Below, piece by piece: positions 1 through 7,959 of a stretch of DNA of 64,000 nucleotides. The notes under the pieces are model-generated. The model was not told the origin of the DNA. It was given only the letters and a program-made list of their open reading frames with translations, and did no database searches. Both the position numbers and the translations under genes were made by a program. Within the stretch, counting starts at the first letter, position 1; every line of letters begins with the position of its first letter. The stretch spans positions 744,001 through 808,000 of the forward strand of contig NZ_FNHL01000002.1 in assembly GCF_900103715.1 (NCBI RefSeq), read 5' to 3'. The stretch is from Halogranum gelatinilyticum (GTDB taxonomy: Archaea; Halobacteriota; Halobacteria; Halobacteriales; Haloferacaceae).

Positions 1-720
1 ACTGGCGGTGTTCGGCAGGCCGGTCTGCCAGTACCCCCGACCACCGGTCCCGAACGTGTAGACGTCGCCCCCGCTCGTGACCGCGTAGATGAGCGGCGGG
101 TCGGAGGCAAGCGTCGACTCGATACGGCCGAAGACCGACGTTTTCCACACTGCCTCTCCCGTCTCGGGGTCGAGCGTGTAGACCGTCCCGCCAGCGGTCC
201 CGACGGTCAGGCCACGAATCGTCACCGTCGGGGTGCTGTAGATTCCCTCGAACGGCTCGCCGCCGAAGGTCCGCTGCCACAGCACCTCGCCCGTCTCGGC
301 GTCGAAGGCGCGGAGCCGTTCGTCGCCGTCGCCGAGGTAGACCACGCCCTCGTGGACGGTCGGCGGTGCCCAGTAGATCGCGCCGCGGTTGTCGGGGTCC
401 GCAGACCACTTCACGTCGCCCGACTCGGCGTCGATGGCCAGGACGTCCGCGCCGACCGGCGCGTAGACGGTGCCGTCGGCAAGGACCGGTTGGGCGGAGA
501 TTTGGAAGCTCTCGACGCGCCAGCGTTCCGTCGGCGACGCGGTCGGTGCCGACCCCTGCGGGTTGTAGTTCGTGTTCCGAGTGTCGTGGCCGAAGGTTGG
601 CCAGTCGGTCGCGTCACCCGCGGCGTCGGCAGCATCGTCGGAGTCGGAGCCGAGACAGCCCGCGATGCCGCCGGTCCCGCCAGTGGCGAGACCGGCGAGA
701 AACTGGCGTCTGGAGGGCAT
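1..720 (-). CDS. PQQ/beta-propeller repeat lipoprotein, C-terminus cut by window edge
   Basis: The visible 240 residues start MPSRRQFLAG, a twin-arginine signal, followed by the lipobox IAGC near residue 19-22 and a D-rich linker, so the protein is probably a Tat-exported lipoprotein on the cell surface. Repeats of the type 'lDaeTGeviW' with 'GTVY' strands mark PQQ-like beta-propeller blades. Such proteins often act as scaffolds or as quinoprotein-like domains, but no dehydrogenase catalytic set can be judged here because the reading frame runs off the left edge. The next gene upstream on the same strand is a paralogue with the same first six residues, so the pair looks like a tandem duplication. 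Substrate unknown. Confidence 0.85.
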   Translation of the reverse strand, partial: MPSRRQFLAGLATGGTGGIAGCLGSDSDDAADAAGDATDWPTFGHDTRNTNYNPQGSAPTASPTERWRVESFQISAQPVLADGTVYAPVGADVLAIDAESGDVKWSADPDNRGAIYWAPPTVHEGVVYLGDGDERLRAFDAETGEVLWQRTFGGEPFEGIYSTPTVTIRGLTVGTAGGTVYTLDPETGEAVWKTSVFGRIESTLASDPPLIYAVTSGGDVYTFGTGGRGYWQTGLPNTAS

Positions 721-770
721 TTTACACCACTTTCGACGGCCGTGTAATCAGTCTTCAGGTCCGCGTCGGG

Positions 771-1979
771 CTACTCCAACACGCGGAGCCGACTCGGACT
801 GCCCTGCCCACCGTCGTCGACGGCGAACAGCGCGTCGCCCGCGACGGTGACCCCGGCGGCGACGTGTCCCTCGAAGGGGTAGTGCCAGCGTTTCCCACCG
901 AACCGAAGACTGTCGACGCCGACACCGCCGTCGAGGGCGTAGGCCGTGATTCCCGTGTCGCCACCGAGATAGAGCGTGTCGCTGGCGGCCGCGGGCGGGA
1001 CGCCGTAGGTGCCATCGACGGACCACTCCGTCTCGCCGCTCCGTTCGTTCAGGACGTCGGCGGTCGAGAGGTCGGTGCCGACGACCCTGCCACCGGCGAC
1101 GACGAACGCTCCGTGCGCGACGGGACCTCGCTCGGCGTGCCATCGCGTTCGGCCCGCGTGGGCGTTGTCGCGGAGACGGAACACGCCGCCACCGAACGTG
1201 CTGGCGACGACCTCGCCGGAGGTCCCGAGCGCGGCGAGCGCGGTAATCTTCCCGGGGAGCTTCCGTCGCCACCCCCCAACACCGTCGTAGAGCGAGTAGA
1301 CCTCGCCGCCGTGGGTGCCGACGTAGACGACGCCGCCACGTGTCGCGACGCGCGACACCCGACCGTAGACCTCGAACGTCCAGCGTGGCTCGCGCTCGTC
1401 GAGGTCGAGGAGGTGAACCGTCCCGCGACCGTCGCTGACGACGAGCGACGACCAGCCGTCGTCGCTGACGTAGCCGGGAACCGGTGGGACGTCCATCCCG
1501 GCTCGCTCGCCCTCGAAACTGTACCGCCACCGTTCCTCGCCCGTCTCGGCGTCGAGCGCGAGCAGCCCGGCACTGCTGTCGACGCCGACGTAGACCGTGT
1601 CGCCGTCGACGGCCGGTGCGGTGTACTGCGGTCTGTCGTCGTCTCCGAGCGCGCCGACGCGCCACAGTTCGTCTCCGCTGTCGACGTCGAAGGCGGTGAG
1701 ATGGCCCACGGAGGACGCGTAGACGGTCCCGTCGGCGACGACGGGCCTGCCACCGAGCCAGTTGACCTCGGCGTTCCACCGCTCTGTCGGCTGCCCCGTG
1801 GGACCGTCGGCGTGCCGATTGTAACTCTGTCCCATCTGATCGAAGTTCGCCATCGGCCAGTCGGTCGTGCCGTCGTCGTCGTCGGACTGCGCATCCGTCT
1901 CGTCGTCACCGAGACAGCCGGCGACGCTTCCGGCCGAGAGCGTGCCGACGGTCGCGAGGACCTGTCGTCTGGAGGGCAT
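771..1979 (-). CDS. PQQ/beta-propeller repeat Tat lipoprotein
   Basis: 402 residues beginning MPSRRQVLATVG, a twin-arginine signal with a lipobox (VAGC at about residue 19-22), then an acidic linker (DDETDAQSDDDDG) as is usual for haloarchaeal lipoproteins. The rest is a chain of beta-propeller blades with 'FDVDSGDELWR', 'LDAETGEERWR' and 'GTVY' motifs, typical of the PQQ_2/BamB-like fold. It lies 50 bp upstream of a paralogue on the same strand. Function is likely extracellular scaffolding or binding; I see no basis for naming a cofactor or substrate. The ATG start is supported by the intact signal peptide. Confidence 0.88.
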   Translation of the reverse strand: MPSRRQVLATVGTLSAGSVAGCLGDDETDAQSDDDDGTTDWPMANFDQMGQSYNRHADGPTGQPTERWNAEVNWLGGRPVVADGTVYASSVGHLTAFDVDSGDELWRVGALGDDDRPQYTAPAVDGDTVYVGVDSSAGLLALDAETGEERWRYSFEGERAGMDVPPVPGYVSDDGWSSLVVSDGRGTVHLLDLDEREPRWTFEVYGRVSRVATRGGVVYVGTHGGEVYSLYDGVGGWRRKLPGKITALAALGTSGEVVASTFGGGVFRLRDNAHAGRTRWHAERGPVAHGAFVVAGGRVVGTDLSTADVLNERSGETEWSVDGTYGVPPAAASDTLYLGGDTGITAYALDGGVGVDSLRFGGKRWHYPFEGHVAAGVTVAGDALFAVDDGGQGSPSRLRVLE

Positions 1980-2102
1980 TTCCTCTCGCTACCGACGGCC
2001 CGAATAAATCTCTTGTCACCCGCTGGCGTGCGCGAACCACCCGCAGGAGACGACACAGACCGTCGTGCTTTTGGCCACGGGTCCGAAATTCAGGGTAACT
2101 GA

Positions 2103-3353
2103 ATGGCCCGATACCACATCGAGACCTACGGCTGTACGTCGAACCGGGGTGAGAGCCGTCACATCGAGCAGGCCCTCCGCGACGGCGGTCACCATCCCGC
2201 CGACGGGCCGGAGGACGCCGACGTGGCCATCCTCAACACCTGCACGGTCGTCGAGAAGACCGAGCGGAACATGCTGACCCGCGCGAAGGAGTTGGAGGCG
2301 GAGACGGCGGACCTCATCATCACCGGCTGCATGGCACTGGCACAGGGCGACGAGTTCCGCGAGGCTGGCGTCGACGCCGACGTCCTCCACTGGGACGAAG
2401 TGCCCCAGGCGGCGATGAACGGCGAATGTCCGACGGTCACGCCCGACACCGACCCCGTGCTCGACGGCACTGTCGGCATCCTCCCCATCGCCCGCGGCTG
2501 TATGTCGAACTGCTCGTACTGCATCACCAAGTTCGCGACCGGCCGCATCGACTCGCCGCCCGTCGAGGACAACGTCCGGAAGGCCCGCGCGCTCGTCCAC
2601 GCCGGCGCGAAGGAGATCCGGATCACGGGACAGGACACCGGTGTCTACGGCTGGGACACAGGTGATAGAAAACTGCCCGAGCTGCTGGACCGCATCTGCG
2701 ACATCGAGGGCGACTTCCGTGTTCGCGTCGGCATGGCCAACCCCGGCGGCATCCACGGGATTCAGGAGGAACTGGTCGACGTCTTCGCCCGCAACGACAA
2801 GCTCTACAACTTCATCCATCTCCCAGTACAGTCCGGCAGCGACGACGTCCTCGAAGATATGCGTCGCCAACACCGCGTCGACAAGTTCGTCGACATCGTC
2901 GAGACCTTCGACGAGCGACTGGACTACTGGACCCTCTCGACGGACTTCATCGTCGGCTTCCCCACCGAGACGGACGAGGACCACGCCATGTCGATGGCAC
3001 TCATGAAGGAGGTCCGCCCCGAGAAGATCAACGTCACGCGCTTCTCGAAGCGACCCGGCACCGACGCCGCCGACATGAAGGGGCTCGGTGGCACGCTCAA
3101 GAAAGAGCGCTCGAAGGAGATGAGTTCAGCCAAGATGGACATCGTCGCCGACGCCTACGAGCAGATGGTCGGCAGTGTCCAGGAGGTGCTCGTCGTCGAG
3201 GAGGGCACCGGCGACTCCGTGAAATGTCGCGACAGCGCGTACCGCCAGATCATCGTCCAGAACGCGAGCGAGCACGGTCTCGAACCCGGCGACTTCGCCG
3301 AGGTCGAGGTCACGAGCCACCAGACTGTCTACGCCTTCGCGACGCCGGTCTGA
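2103..3353 (+). CDS. tRNA (N6-threonylcarbamoyladenosine-37-C2)-methylthiotransferase
   Basis: 416 residues of the MiaB/RimO-type radical SAM methylthiotransferase family, archaeal/eukaryotic e-MtaB (CDKAL1) branch. The N-terminal UPF0004 domain opens with YHIETYGCTSNRGES and carries further Cys in 'LNTCTVVEKTE' and 'ITGCMALAQ' that would bind one Fe-S cluster. The radical SAM motif CMSNCSYC (CxxxCxxC) lies around residue 137-144. A C-terminal TRAM-like domain follows ('VLVVEEGTGDSVKCRD'). The enzyme converts t6A37 to ms2t6A37 in tRNAs reading ANN codons. A weak TATA-like element (2067-2075) sits about 30 nt before the ATG. It is divergent from the PQQ lipoprotein genes. Confidence 0.93.
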   Translation: MARYHIETYGCTSNRGESRHIEQALRDGGHHPADGPEDADVAILNTCTVVEKTERNMLTRAKELEAETADLIITGCMALAQGDEFREAGVDADVLHWDEVPQAAMNGECPTVTPDTDPVLDGTVGILPIARGCMSNCSYCITKFATGRIDSPPVEDNVRKARALVHAGAKEIRITGQDTGVYGWDTGDRKLPELLDRICDIEGDFRVRVGMANPGGIHGIQEELVDVFARNDKLYNFIHLPVQSGSDDVLEDMRRQHRVDKFVDIVETFDERLDYWTLSTDFIVGFPTETDEDHAMSMALMKEVRPEKINVTRFSKRPGTDAADMKGLGGTLKKERSKEMSSAKMDIVADAYEQMVGSVQEVLVVEEGTGDSVKCRDSAYRQIIVQNASEHGLEPGDFAEVEVTSHQTVYAFATPV

Positions 3354-3413
3354 ATCGAGGCGCGCGCCGGACGGTCGGGGCGGCTTCGCACCAGCGGACG
3401 ACCGACAGGACAA

Positions 3414-3421
3414 TCCTTATG
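3414..3421 (+). promoter_or_regulatory. TATA box of the CBS-domain gene
   Basis: The sequence TCCTTATG is centred about 27 nt before the ATG at 3445, which fits a leaderless transcript and favours the ATG over the in-frame TTG at 3439. Confidence 0.55.
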
Positions 3422-3444
3422 TTCGTCACAATAGTCCGTTGCGT

Positions 3445-3843
3445 ATGGACATTTTCGTCGGTCGTCTCATGTCGTCTCCCGTTCAGACCGTCTCCCGCGA
3501 CACACCCATCCAAGCGGCTGCGGATCTGATGTTGCAACACGGTATCGGCTCCGTCGTCGTCGTCGACGAGGTCGGCCATCTCGAAGGGATTCTCACGGCG
3601 ACGGACTTCGTCACCCTCGCCGCCGACGGCCAGCCGGCCGAAGACACCGAGGTCTACGAGTATATGACGACCGACGTGGTGACGACCACCGCCAACGACA
3701 CCATCACCGACGTCGCCGACGTCATGCTCTCTCGCGGCTTCCACCACGTCCCGGTCGTCGACGAGACCGAGGGCGTCGTCGGCATCATCACGACGACCGA
3801 CTTCACCGCCTACCTCTCGGAGTCGGCCGTCAGCGACGAGTAG
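3445..3843 (+). CDS. Two-CBS-domain protein
   Basis: 132 residues made of a single Bateman module: two CBS repeats covering nearly the whole protein (about residues 8-60 and 72-126), with the typical patterns 'spvqTVsrDTPIqaAADLMLQHGIGSVVVVDE' broken into 'LEGILTATDF' and 'VVGIITTTDF'. CBS pairs bind adenosine nucleotides and act as regulatory or sensing modules; no catalytic domain is attached. The start at ATG 3445 (MDIFVGRLMS) is chosen over TTG 3439 because a TATA box lies 27 nt upstream. It is convergent with the CDF transporter gene. The specific partner is unknown. Confidence 0.9.
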   Translation: MDIFVGRLMSSPVQTVSRDTPIQAAADLMLQHGIGSVVVVDEVGHLEGILTATDFVTLAADGQPAEDTEVYEYMTTDVVTTTANDTITDVADVMLSRGFHHVPVVDETEGVVGIITTTDFTAYLSESAVSDE

Positions 3844-3958
3844 CACCCACCGCGGCGGTTGCGGCGGCTGTGCCCCCGCGACCCCGGCCGACCTTCTCGG
3901 CAGATTCGACAGGACGAGCGGCGGCTGAGCGCGCGCCGCCCACAGCGGCGGACGTCGC

Positions 3959-4939
3959 TCACTCCTCGTCGGGGTCGGCCGCGCGCCACTTGCCGGCTGC
4001 CTCCTCCGCGAGCAGGCCGACCAGCCGGTCGGTCTCTTCGTCCTCCTTCCACTCGCCGAGTTCCTTCGGGTCGACGTGGACGAACACGTCGTCGACGGCG
4101 TCGAGTTCGGAGATAGACTGGACGATGTCGGACTCGATGCGGTGGGCCTCGAACAGGGTATGGTTGCCCTCGACCTCGATGTGGAGGCTGACGTCGATCT
4201 CGGGGCCGACGTAGTGGGCGATGACGTCGTGGGCTCCCTTGACGTCGGGATGGTCGAGCGCGCGCCGGAGAATCTCCGCGCGGAGTTCTTCGGGCGGGGC
4301 CGCGCCGACGAGATAGTTGACGTTGTCGCGGACGATCTCGACACCGGTGTAGAGGATGCCGAGGGAGACGACGCCCGCAGCCAGCGGGTCGAGGACGGGG
4401 AAGCCGAGTGCCGCGCCGACGACGCCGACGAGCGCGGCGGTCGCGGTCAGAATGTCGTTGCGGTTGTCGACGGCCGTCGCGACGAGCGCGGGCGAGTGTT
4501 GGTCCTCGCCGACGCTGAGGCAGTACCGGTACAGGAGATACTTCGACACCCCACCGAAGACGAGCACGCCGGCGGCGAGCGGGCTGCCACCACCGCCGTA
4601 GGAACCGGCGAGGACGGTCGTCGCCGACTGCCAGAGCACCGCGAAACCGGCCGCGAAGATACCGAGCGCGATGAAAAGCGAGACGAACGGCTCGATACGT
4701 TCGTGGCCGTGCGGATGTTCGAAGTCCGGCGGCTGGGTGGTGAGATACAGCCCGGCGACGATGACGAGGCTGTAGAGCGTGTCGGCGAGGCTGTTGACGG
4801 CCTCCGACTGGACGGCGAGGCTCCCCGTCGCGAGCCACGCGGCCGCCTTGATGCCGACGAGGAGAGCGTTGATCGCGAGGACGACGAGACCCACCCGCCG
4901 AACCGCCCGCTTTCGGTCCATTAGCGGCGGATTCGACAC
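3959..4939 (-). CDS. Cation diffusion facilitator, probably Mn2+ type
   Basis: About 320-326 residues with an N-terminal CDF membrane domain of six segments and a C-terminal cytoplasmic ferredoxin-like domain ('DVSLHIEVEGNHTLFEAHRIE'). Counting from ATG 4921, the metal site in TM2 reads N43-x3-D47 (VNSLAD) and that in TM5 reads D152-x3-D156 (DNRND). By the published classification of the family, Asn/Asp plus Asp/Asp sites go with Mn2+ export, whereas zinc carriers have HxxxD. The loop motif HPHGHERIEP is intact. Starts are possible at GTG 4939 or ATG 4921; the latter fits the family better. It follows the HIT gene on the same strand by about 70 bp. Confidence 0.88.
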   Translation of the reverse strand: MSNPPLMDRKRAVRRVGLVVLAINALLVGIKAAAWLATGSLAVQSEAVNSLADTLYSLVIVAGLYLTTQPPDFEHPHGHERIEPFVSLFIALGIFAAGFAVLWQSATTVLAGSYGGGGSPLAAGVLVFGGVSKYLLYRYCLSVGEDQHSPALVATAVDNRNDILTATAALVGVVGAALGFPVLDPLAAGVVSLGILYTGVEIVRDNVNYLVGAAPPEELRAEILRRALDHPDVKGAHDVIAHYVGPEIDVSLHIEVEGNHTLFEAHRIESDIVQSISELDAVDDVFVHVDPKELGEWKEDEETDRLVGLLAEEAAGKWRAADPDEE

Positions 4940-5008
4940 CCGGAGGGAAAGACGCTTCGGGCCGCCGCCGTCGCCGTCGCCGACCTGGTCGGTACGGCCG
5001 TCGTCGGC

Positions 5009-5557
5009 TCAGGCGTCGAGGTCGAGGACGACCGCGCCCGTCTCGTCGGAAACGGTCGCGCCCGCTTGCTCGGCGAACGCCTCGTGGAGCCGGTCGTAGG
5101 TGTCCTCCAGTGCCTCGACGATGACCTTCGTGTCCGAAATGACGGGCATGAAGTTGGTGTCGCCGTCCCACCGCGGGACGACGTGGGTGTGGAGATGGTC
5201 GCCGATGGAGCCGCCCGCGGCGTCGCCCCCGAGATTCTCGCCCGCGTTGCAGCCAGCGGGACCGAGCGCGGCGTCAAGCGCGTCGAGCGTCCGCCGCTTG
5301 AGCTTCGCGTGGTCGAGGAGTTCCGCATCCGAGAGGTCGCCGAAGTCGCCGGTGTGGCGGTTCGGGATGACCATCGCGTGGCCCGGATTGTACGGATAGT
5401 TGTTGAGCAGGACGAAGCTGTGTTCGCTGCGGGCGACGATGCGGGACTCCCGGTCGTCGTCGCGCTCGGGGAGGACGCAGAACGGACAGCCGTCGATGTC
5501 GCCCGCGTCGTCGCGCTCGATCCACTCGATTCGCCACGGGGCGAAAATCTGCTCCAT
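5009..5557 (-). CDS. HIT family nucleotide hydrolase/transferase
   Basis: 182 residues. The histidine triad is present as HLHTHVVPR (HxHxH) near residues 118-122, preceded by a zinc-site pair in 'GCPFCVLPE', which groups it with Fhit/AP4A-type and HinT-like archaeal proteins. These enzymes split or transfer AMP from dinucleoside polyphosphates or AMP-amidates. The reading frame is open a further 79 codons upstream, but that part is not family-like; the start at ATG 5557 (MEQIFAPWRIEWIER) matches the usual conserved N-terminus. Downstream on the same strand is the CDF exporter. Confidence 0.9.
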   Translation of the reverse strand: MEQIFAPWRIEWIERDDAGDIDGCPFCVLPERDDDRESRIVARSEHSFVLLNNYPYNPGHAMVIPNRHTGDFGDLSDAELLDHAKLKRRTLDALDAALGPAGCNAGENLGGDAAGGSIGDHLHTHVVPRWDGDTNFMPVISDTKVIVEALEDTYDRLHEAFAEQAGATVSDETGAVVLDLDA

Positions 5558-5748
5558 ACGGGGGTGAAATCCCTGTGAGTGGTTAGCTCTGTCCATCCCG
5601 AAGGTGCCGGAAAATATGTCTGGTATCACCTGCTTGAACAGTTTACAGCGGCCGATGAACGTTCTCGTCGCCTCTGTGGGCACGAAACCGGAAAACCCGA
5701 CGCCGTCTTGCGATGAACGGACGAAAAACGGCCGGAACTGCGCTCGCC

Positions 5749-5757
5749 CTTTATTAT
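5749..5757 (+). promoter_or_regulatory. TATA box of the zinc-ribbon gene
   Basis: CCTTTATTA lies about 30 nt before the ATG at 5783, consistent with a leaderless or nearly leaderless transcript and with rejecting the in-frame GTG at 5768. Confidence 0.5.
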
Positions 5758-5782
5758 CGAGCCGCGAGTGGCTCTCAATACT

Positions 5783-5983
5783 ATGGCAACGCAACCATCC
5801 GACCTCGACGGAGTGACAGAACTGTGTGCGGACTGTGACAACGAGACGCTACACGAGGTAAGGGTGGAACTCCGGACGGAGAGTTCCAAAGAAGAGAACG
5901 CCGAGTTCTCGCGTGAGCCGTACCGCGTGACGACCTGTCAGGAGTGCGAACGCGAGGACATCCAGCGGATGAACAACGCCTGA
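5783..5983 (+). CDS. Small putative zinc-ribbon protein
   Basis: 66 residues with two CxxC knuckles, CADC near residue 15-18 and CQEC near 52-55, separated by about 33 mostly polar residues (VRVELRTESSKEENAEFSREPYRVT is the middle part, in pieces). This is the layout of the small haloarchaeal zinc beta-ribbon family (DUF7835-like; the assignment is from memory). Such proteins are common in Halobacteria and mostly uncharacterised; a role in nucleic acid or protein binding is only a guess. The start is set by the upstream TATA box. Confidence 0.75.
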   Translation: MATQPSDLDGVTELCADCDNETLHEVRVELRTESSKEENAEFSREPYRVTTCQECEREDIQRMNNA

Positions 5984-6020
5984 AAACTGGTTCTCTGCTT
6001 CTCGCCCGACTACGAACCGC

Positions 6021-6097
6021 CGAGCGGCCGCGTCATCGACTGGAGCCGGCGAGCGGCCGCGTCATCGAATAACACCGTCAAGCGACCGCATCATCGA
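6021..6097. repeat. Imperfect tandem repeat, three copies, period 29-30 bp
   Basis: The core CGAGCGGCCGCGTCATCGA occurs at 6021-6039 and 6050-6068 exactly, and as a diverged copy (AAGCGACCGCATCATCGA) at 6080-6097. It lies between two convergent genes, the zinc-ribbon gene and map, in 165 bp with no good coding frame. It may be a terminator region or simple slippage. Confidence 0.75.
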
Positions 6098-6148
6098 CCG
6101 AAGCCGCAGAGCCGACCGGAACCGCCGAGCGACGGCACCGTGGGCCGT

Positions 6149-7042
6149 CTACTCGGTCGTGATCTCACAGCCGTCTTCGGTGACGATGACGGTGTGTTCG
6201 GCCTGGCTGATGAGCCGACCGTCTTCCTCTTTCAGGACCGGATAGCCGCGGATGACATCGGCCTGCTTCAGCCGCCGCAGTGCCATGTTGGCGCGCGGGG
6301 AGTCGACCCACCGGCCCGCGAAGGGGAGGTTGTCGAACTCGGAGGTGATCTGGTCGAGCACCTGCCGGGCCTGCCGGTTCCGGACCGACCGCTCGGCTTG
6401 CAGTTCGTAGATCTCCTCGTCGGCACCCTCTGTCACCTTGCCACGGCCGTCGGTCGCGAACGGTTCGATGGCGACGACGTCGCCGACTTGGAGTTCGACG
6501 CCGCGGTCGACGCCGCGGTTCGGGATGTTCGGTCCGGTGTGGGCGTCGTACCGCTGGACGCCGTGTCCCGAGAGGTTGAGGACGGGCGTGTAGCCGTAGC
6601 CGCGGATGACGTCCTCGATCTCCGCACCGACGACACCGGTATCGACGCCCGCTTCGACGACGTCTAGCGCGGCCTCCAGGGCCTGTTCGGACGCCTCGAC
6701 GAGTTCGTCGTTGCCGGTGAAGTCGATGGTCGTCGCCGCGTCGGCGATGTAGCCGTCGACGTGGACGCCGAGGTCGAGACAGACCATGTCGTCTTCGGTG
6801 AACACCGTCTCGTCGTCGGCACTGGGCGTGGCGTGGGAGGCCTCCTCGTTGATGGAGATGTTGGCGGGGAAGGCACAGCCGTCGGCCAACTCCTCGATGC
6901 GGGACTCGGCGTACTCGGCCACTTCGAGGTGAGTGACGCCGGGTTCGACCATCTCGGCGGCCTCGTCCATCACGGTGCGGAGGACCTCGCCTGCCTCGCG
7001 GTGCTTGTCGACCGTCTCGTCGTCGAGTGGTCCGATGCTCAT
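6149..7042 (-). CDS. map: Methionine aminopeptidase, type II
   Basis: 297 residues with the pita-bread fold of archaeal MetAP. The metal ligands are recognisable: Asp in 'DLGVHVDGYIAD', Asp in 'AATTIDF', His in 'LSGHGVQ', Glu in 'AIEPFAT', and Glu in 'SQAEHTVIV' near the C-terminus. It removes the initiator Met from nascent proteins. The start ATG 7042 (MSIGPLDDETVDKHREAG) gives the family-standard N-terminus; a longer frame back to 7171 is basic and unlike the family. It is divergent from the metallophosphoesterase, with AT-rich DNA (about 7155-7200) between them. Confidence 0.95.
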   Translation of the reverse strand: MSIGPLDDETVDKHREAGEVLRTVMDEAAEMVEPGVTHLEVAEYAESRIEELADGCAFPANISINEEASHATPSADDETVFTEDDMVCLDLGVHVDGYIADAATTIDFTGNDELVEASEQALEAALDVVEAGVDTGVVGAEIEDVIRGYGYTPVLNLSGHGVQRYDAHTGPNIPNRGVDRGVELQVGDVVAIEPFATDGRGKVTEGADEEIYELQAERSVRNRQARQVLDQITSEFDNLPFAGRWVDSPRANMALRRLKQADVIRGYPVLKEEDGRLISQAEHTVIVTEDGCEITTE

Positions 7043-7231
7043 AGCCCCCTGTTCCGCCGAAGCGGCCAAAGAGGTTCCGGCATGGCGTCTCCTCGGTCGC
7101 CGGGTTTTCCCGACGTGACGGCTCGTGCAAGGCCGTCTCATAGTTCCCACTCGGCTGACTATATAGCACACATGAGTTAACTTAGCAACTGTTTATCGGC
7201 TTGAGACACGTCCTAGAGACAGAACAGCCGC

Positions 7232-7939
7232 ATGACCCGGACACCCCGATTCAGTGAGTCTATCGAGGCACAGCACCAGCGCGTGGACGCGGACGACTGG
7301 GACGACATCTACGTCGTCGGCGACGTCCACGGCTGCCTGTCGGAGCTGGAGACGCTGCTCGACCAGCTCGACCCCAGCGACGACGACCTCGTCGTCTTCG
7401 TCGGCGACCTCGTCCGGAAGGGTCCGGACAACCACGGCGTCGTCGACCTCGTGCGCTCGTCACCGAACATGCTCTCGGTCCGCGGCAACAACGAAGAGAA
7501 GATCCTCCGCGGGGAGAAGGACCCCGACGACCTGACCGACGAGGACGTCGAGTGGATCCGCGACCTGCCGGTCGTCATCTCGTGGGAGGGTGCGACGGTC
7601 GTCCACGGCGGCATCGACCCCCGGATGTCCCGCGAGGAACACACCGTCGACGACCTCCAGAACACCCGCTCGCTCGTCCCCGGCGGCAGCTACGACCCGC
7701 CGTTCTGGTGGGAGGAGTTCGAGGGTCCCGAGACGGTCTTCTTCGGTCACACCGTCCTCGAAGCACCCGCCCTCGCCGACTACGCCGTCGGGCTCGACAC
7801 CGGCTGCGTCTACGGCGGTGAACTGACCGCGTACGACTGGCACGCGAAGGAACTCGTCACGCTCGACGTGGGACGCACCGTCGAAGAGCGGAAGGACTCG
7901 AAGTTCATCGACCCTCGGTCCCCGGTGTTGGCGAAATAG
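7232..7939 (+). CDS. Metallophosphoesterase, PPP-type protein phosphatase family
   Basis: 235 residues with the full metal-binding series of calcineurin-like/PPP phosphatases: GDVHG (about residue 30), GDLVRKGPD (about 57), RGNNE (about 86), and later 'VVHGGID' and 'FGHT'. This is the arrangement of Ser/Thr protein phosphatases and of symmetric Ap4A hydrolases; the sequence does not tell the two apart. A TATA-like element (7191-7199, GTTTATCGG) lies upstream. The next gene, ppk, starts 20 bp downstream on the same strand, so the two may be co-transcribed and share a role in phosphate metabolism. Confidence 0.88.
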   Translation: MTRTPRFSESIEAQHQRVDADDWDDIYVVGDVHGCLSELETLLDQLDPSDDDLVVFVGDLVRKGPDNHGVVDLVRSSPNMLSVRGNNEEKILRGEKDPDDLTDEDVEWIRDLPVVISWEGATVVHGGIDPRMSREEHTVDDLQNTRSLVPGGSYDPPFWWEEFEGPETVFFGHTVLEAPALADYAVGLDTGCVYGGELTAYDWHAKELVTLDVGRTVEERKDSKFIDPRSPVLAK

Positions 7940-7959
7940 TAAGGACGACGAGACACCAC

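Noticed and set aside
6021-6097. CRISPR array
   Set aside because: Only three copies with about 10-bp spacers, diverged third copy, and no cas gene in the window.
7043-7171. Longer methionine aminopeptidase
   Set aside because: The extension is Arg-rich and absent in the family; ATG 7042 gives the standard N-terminus.
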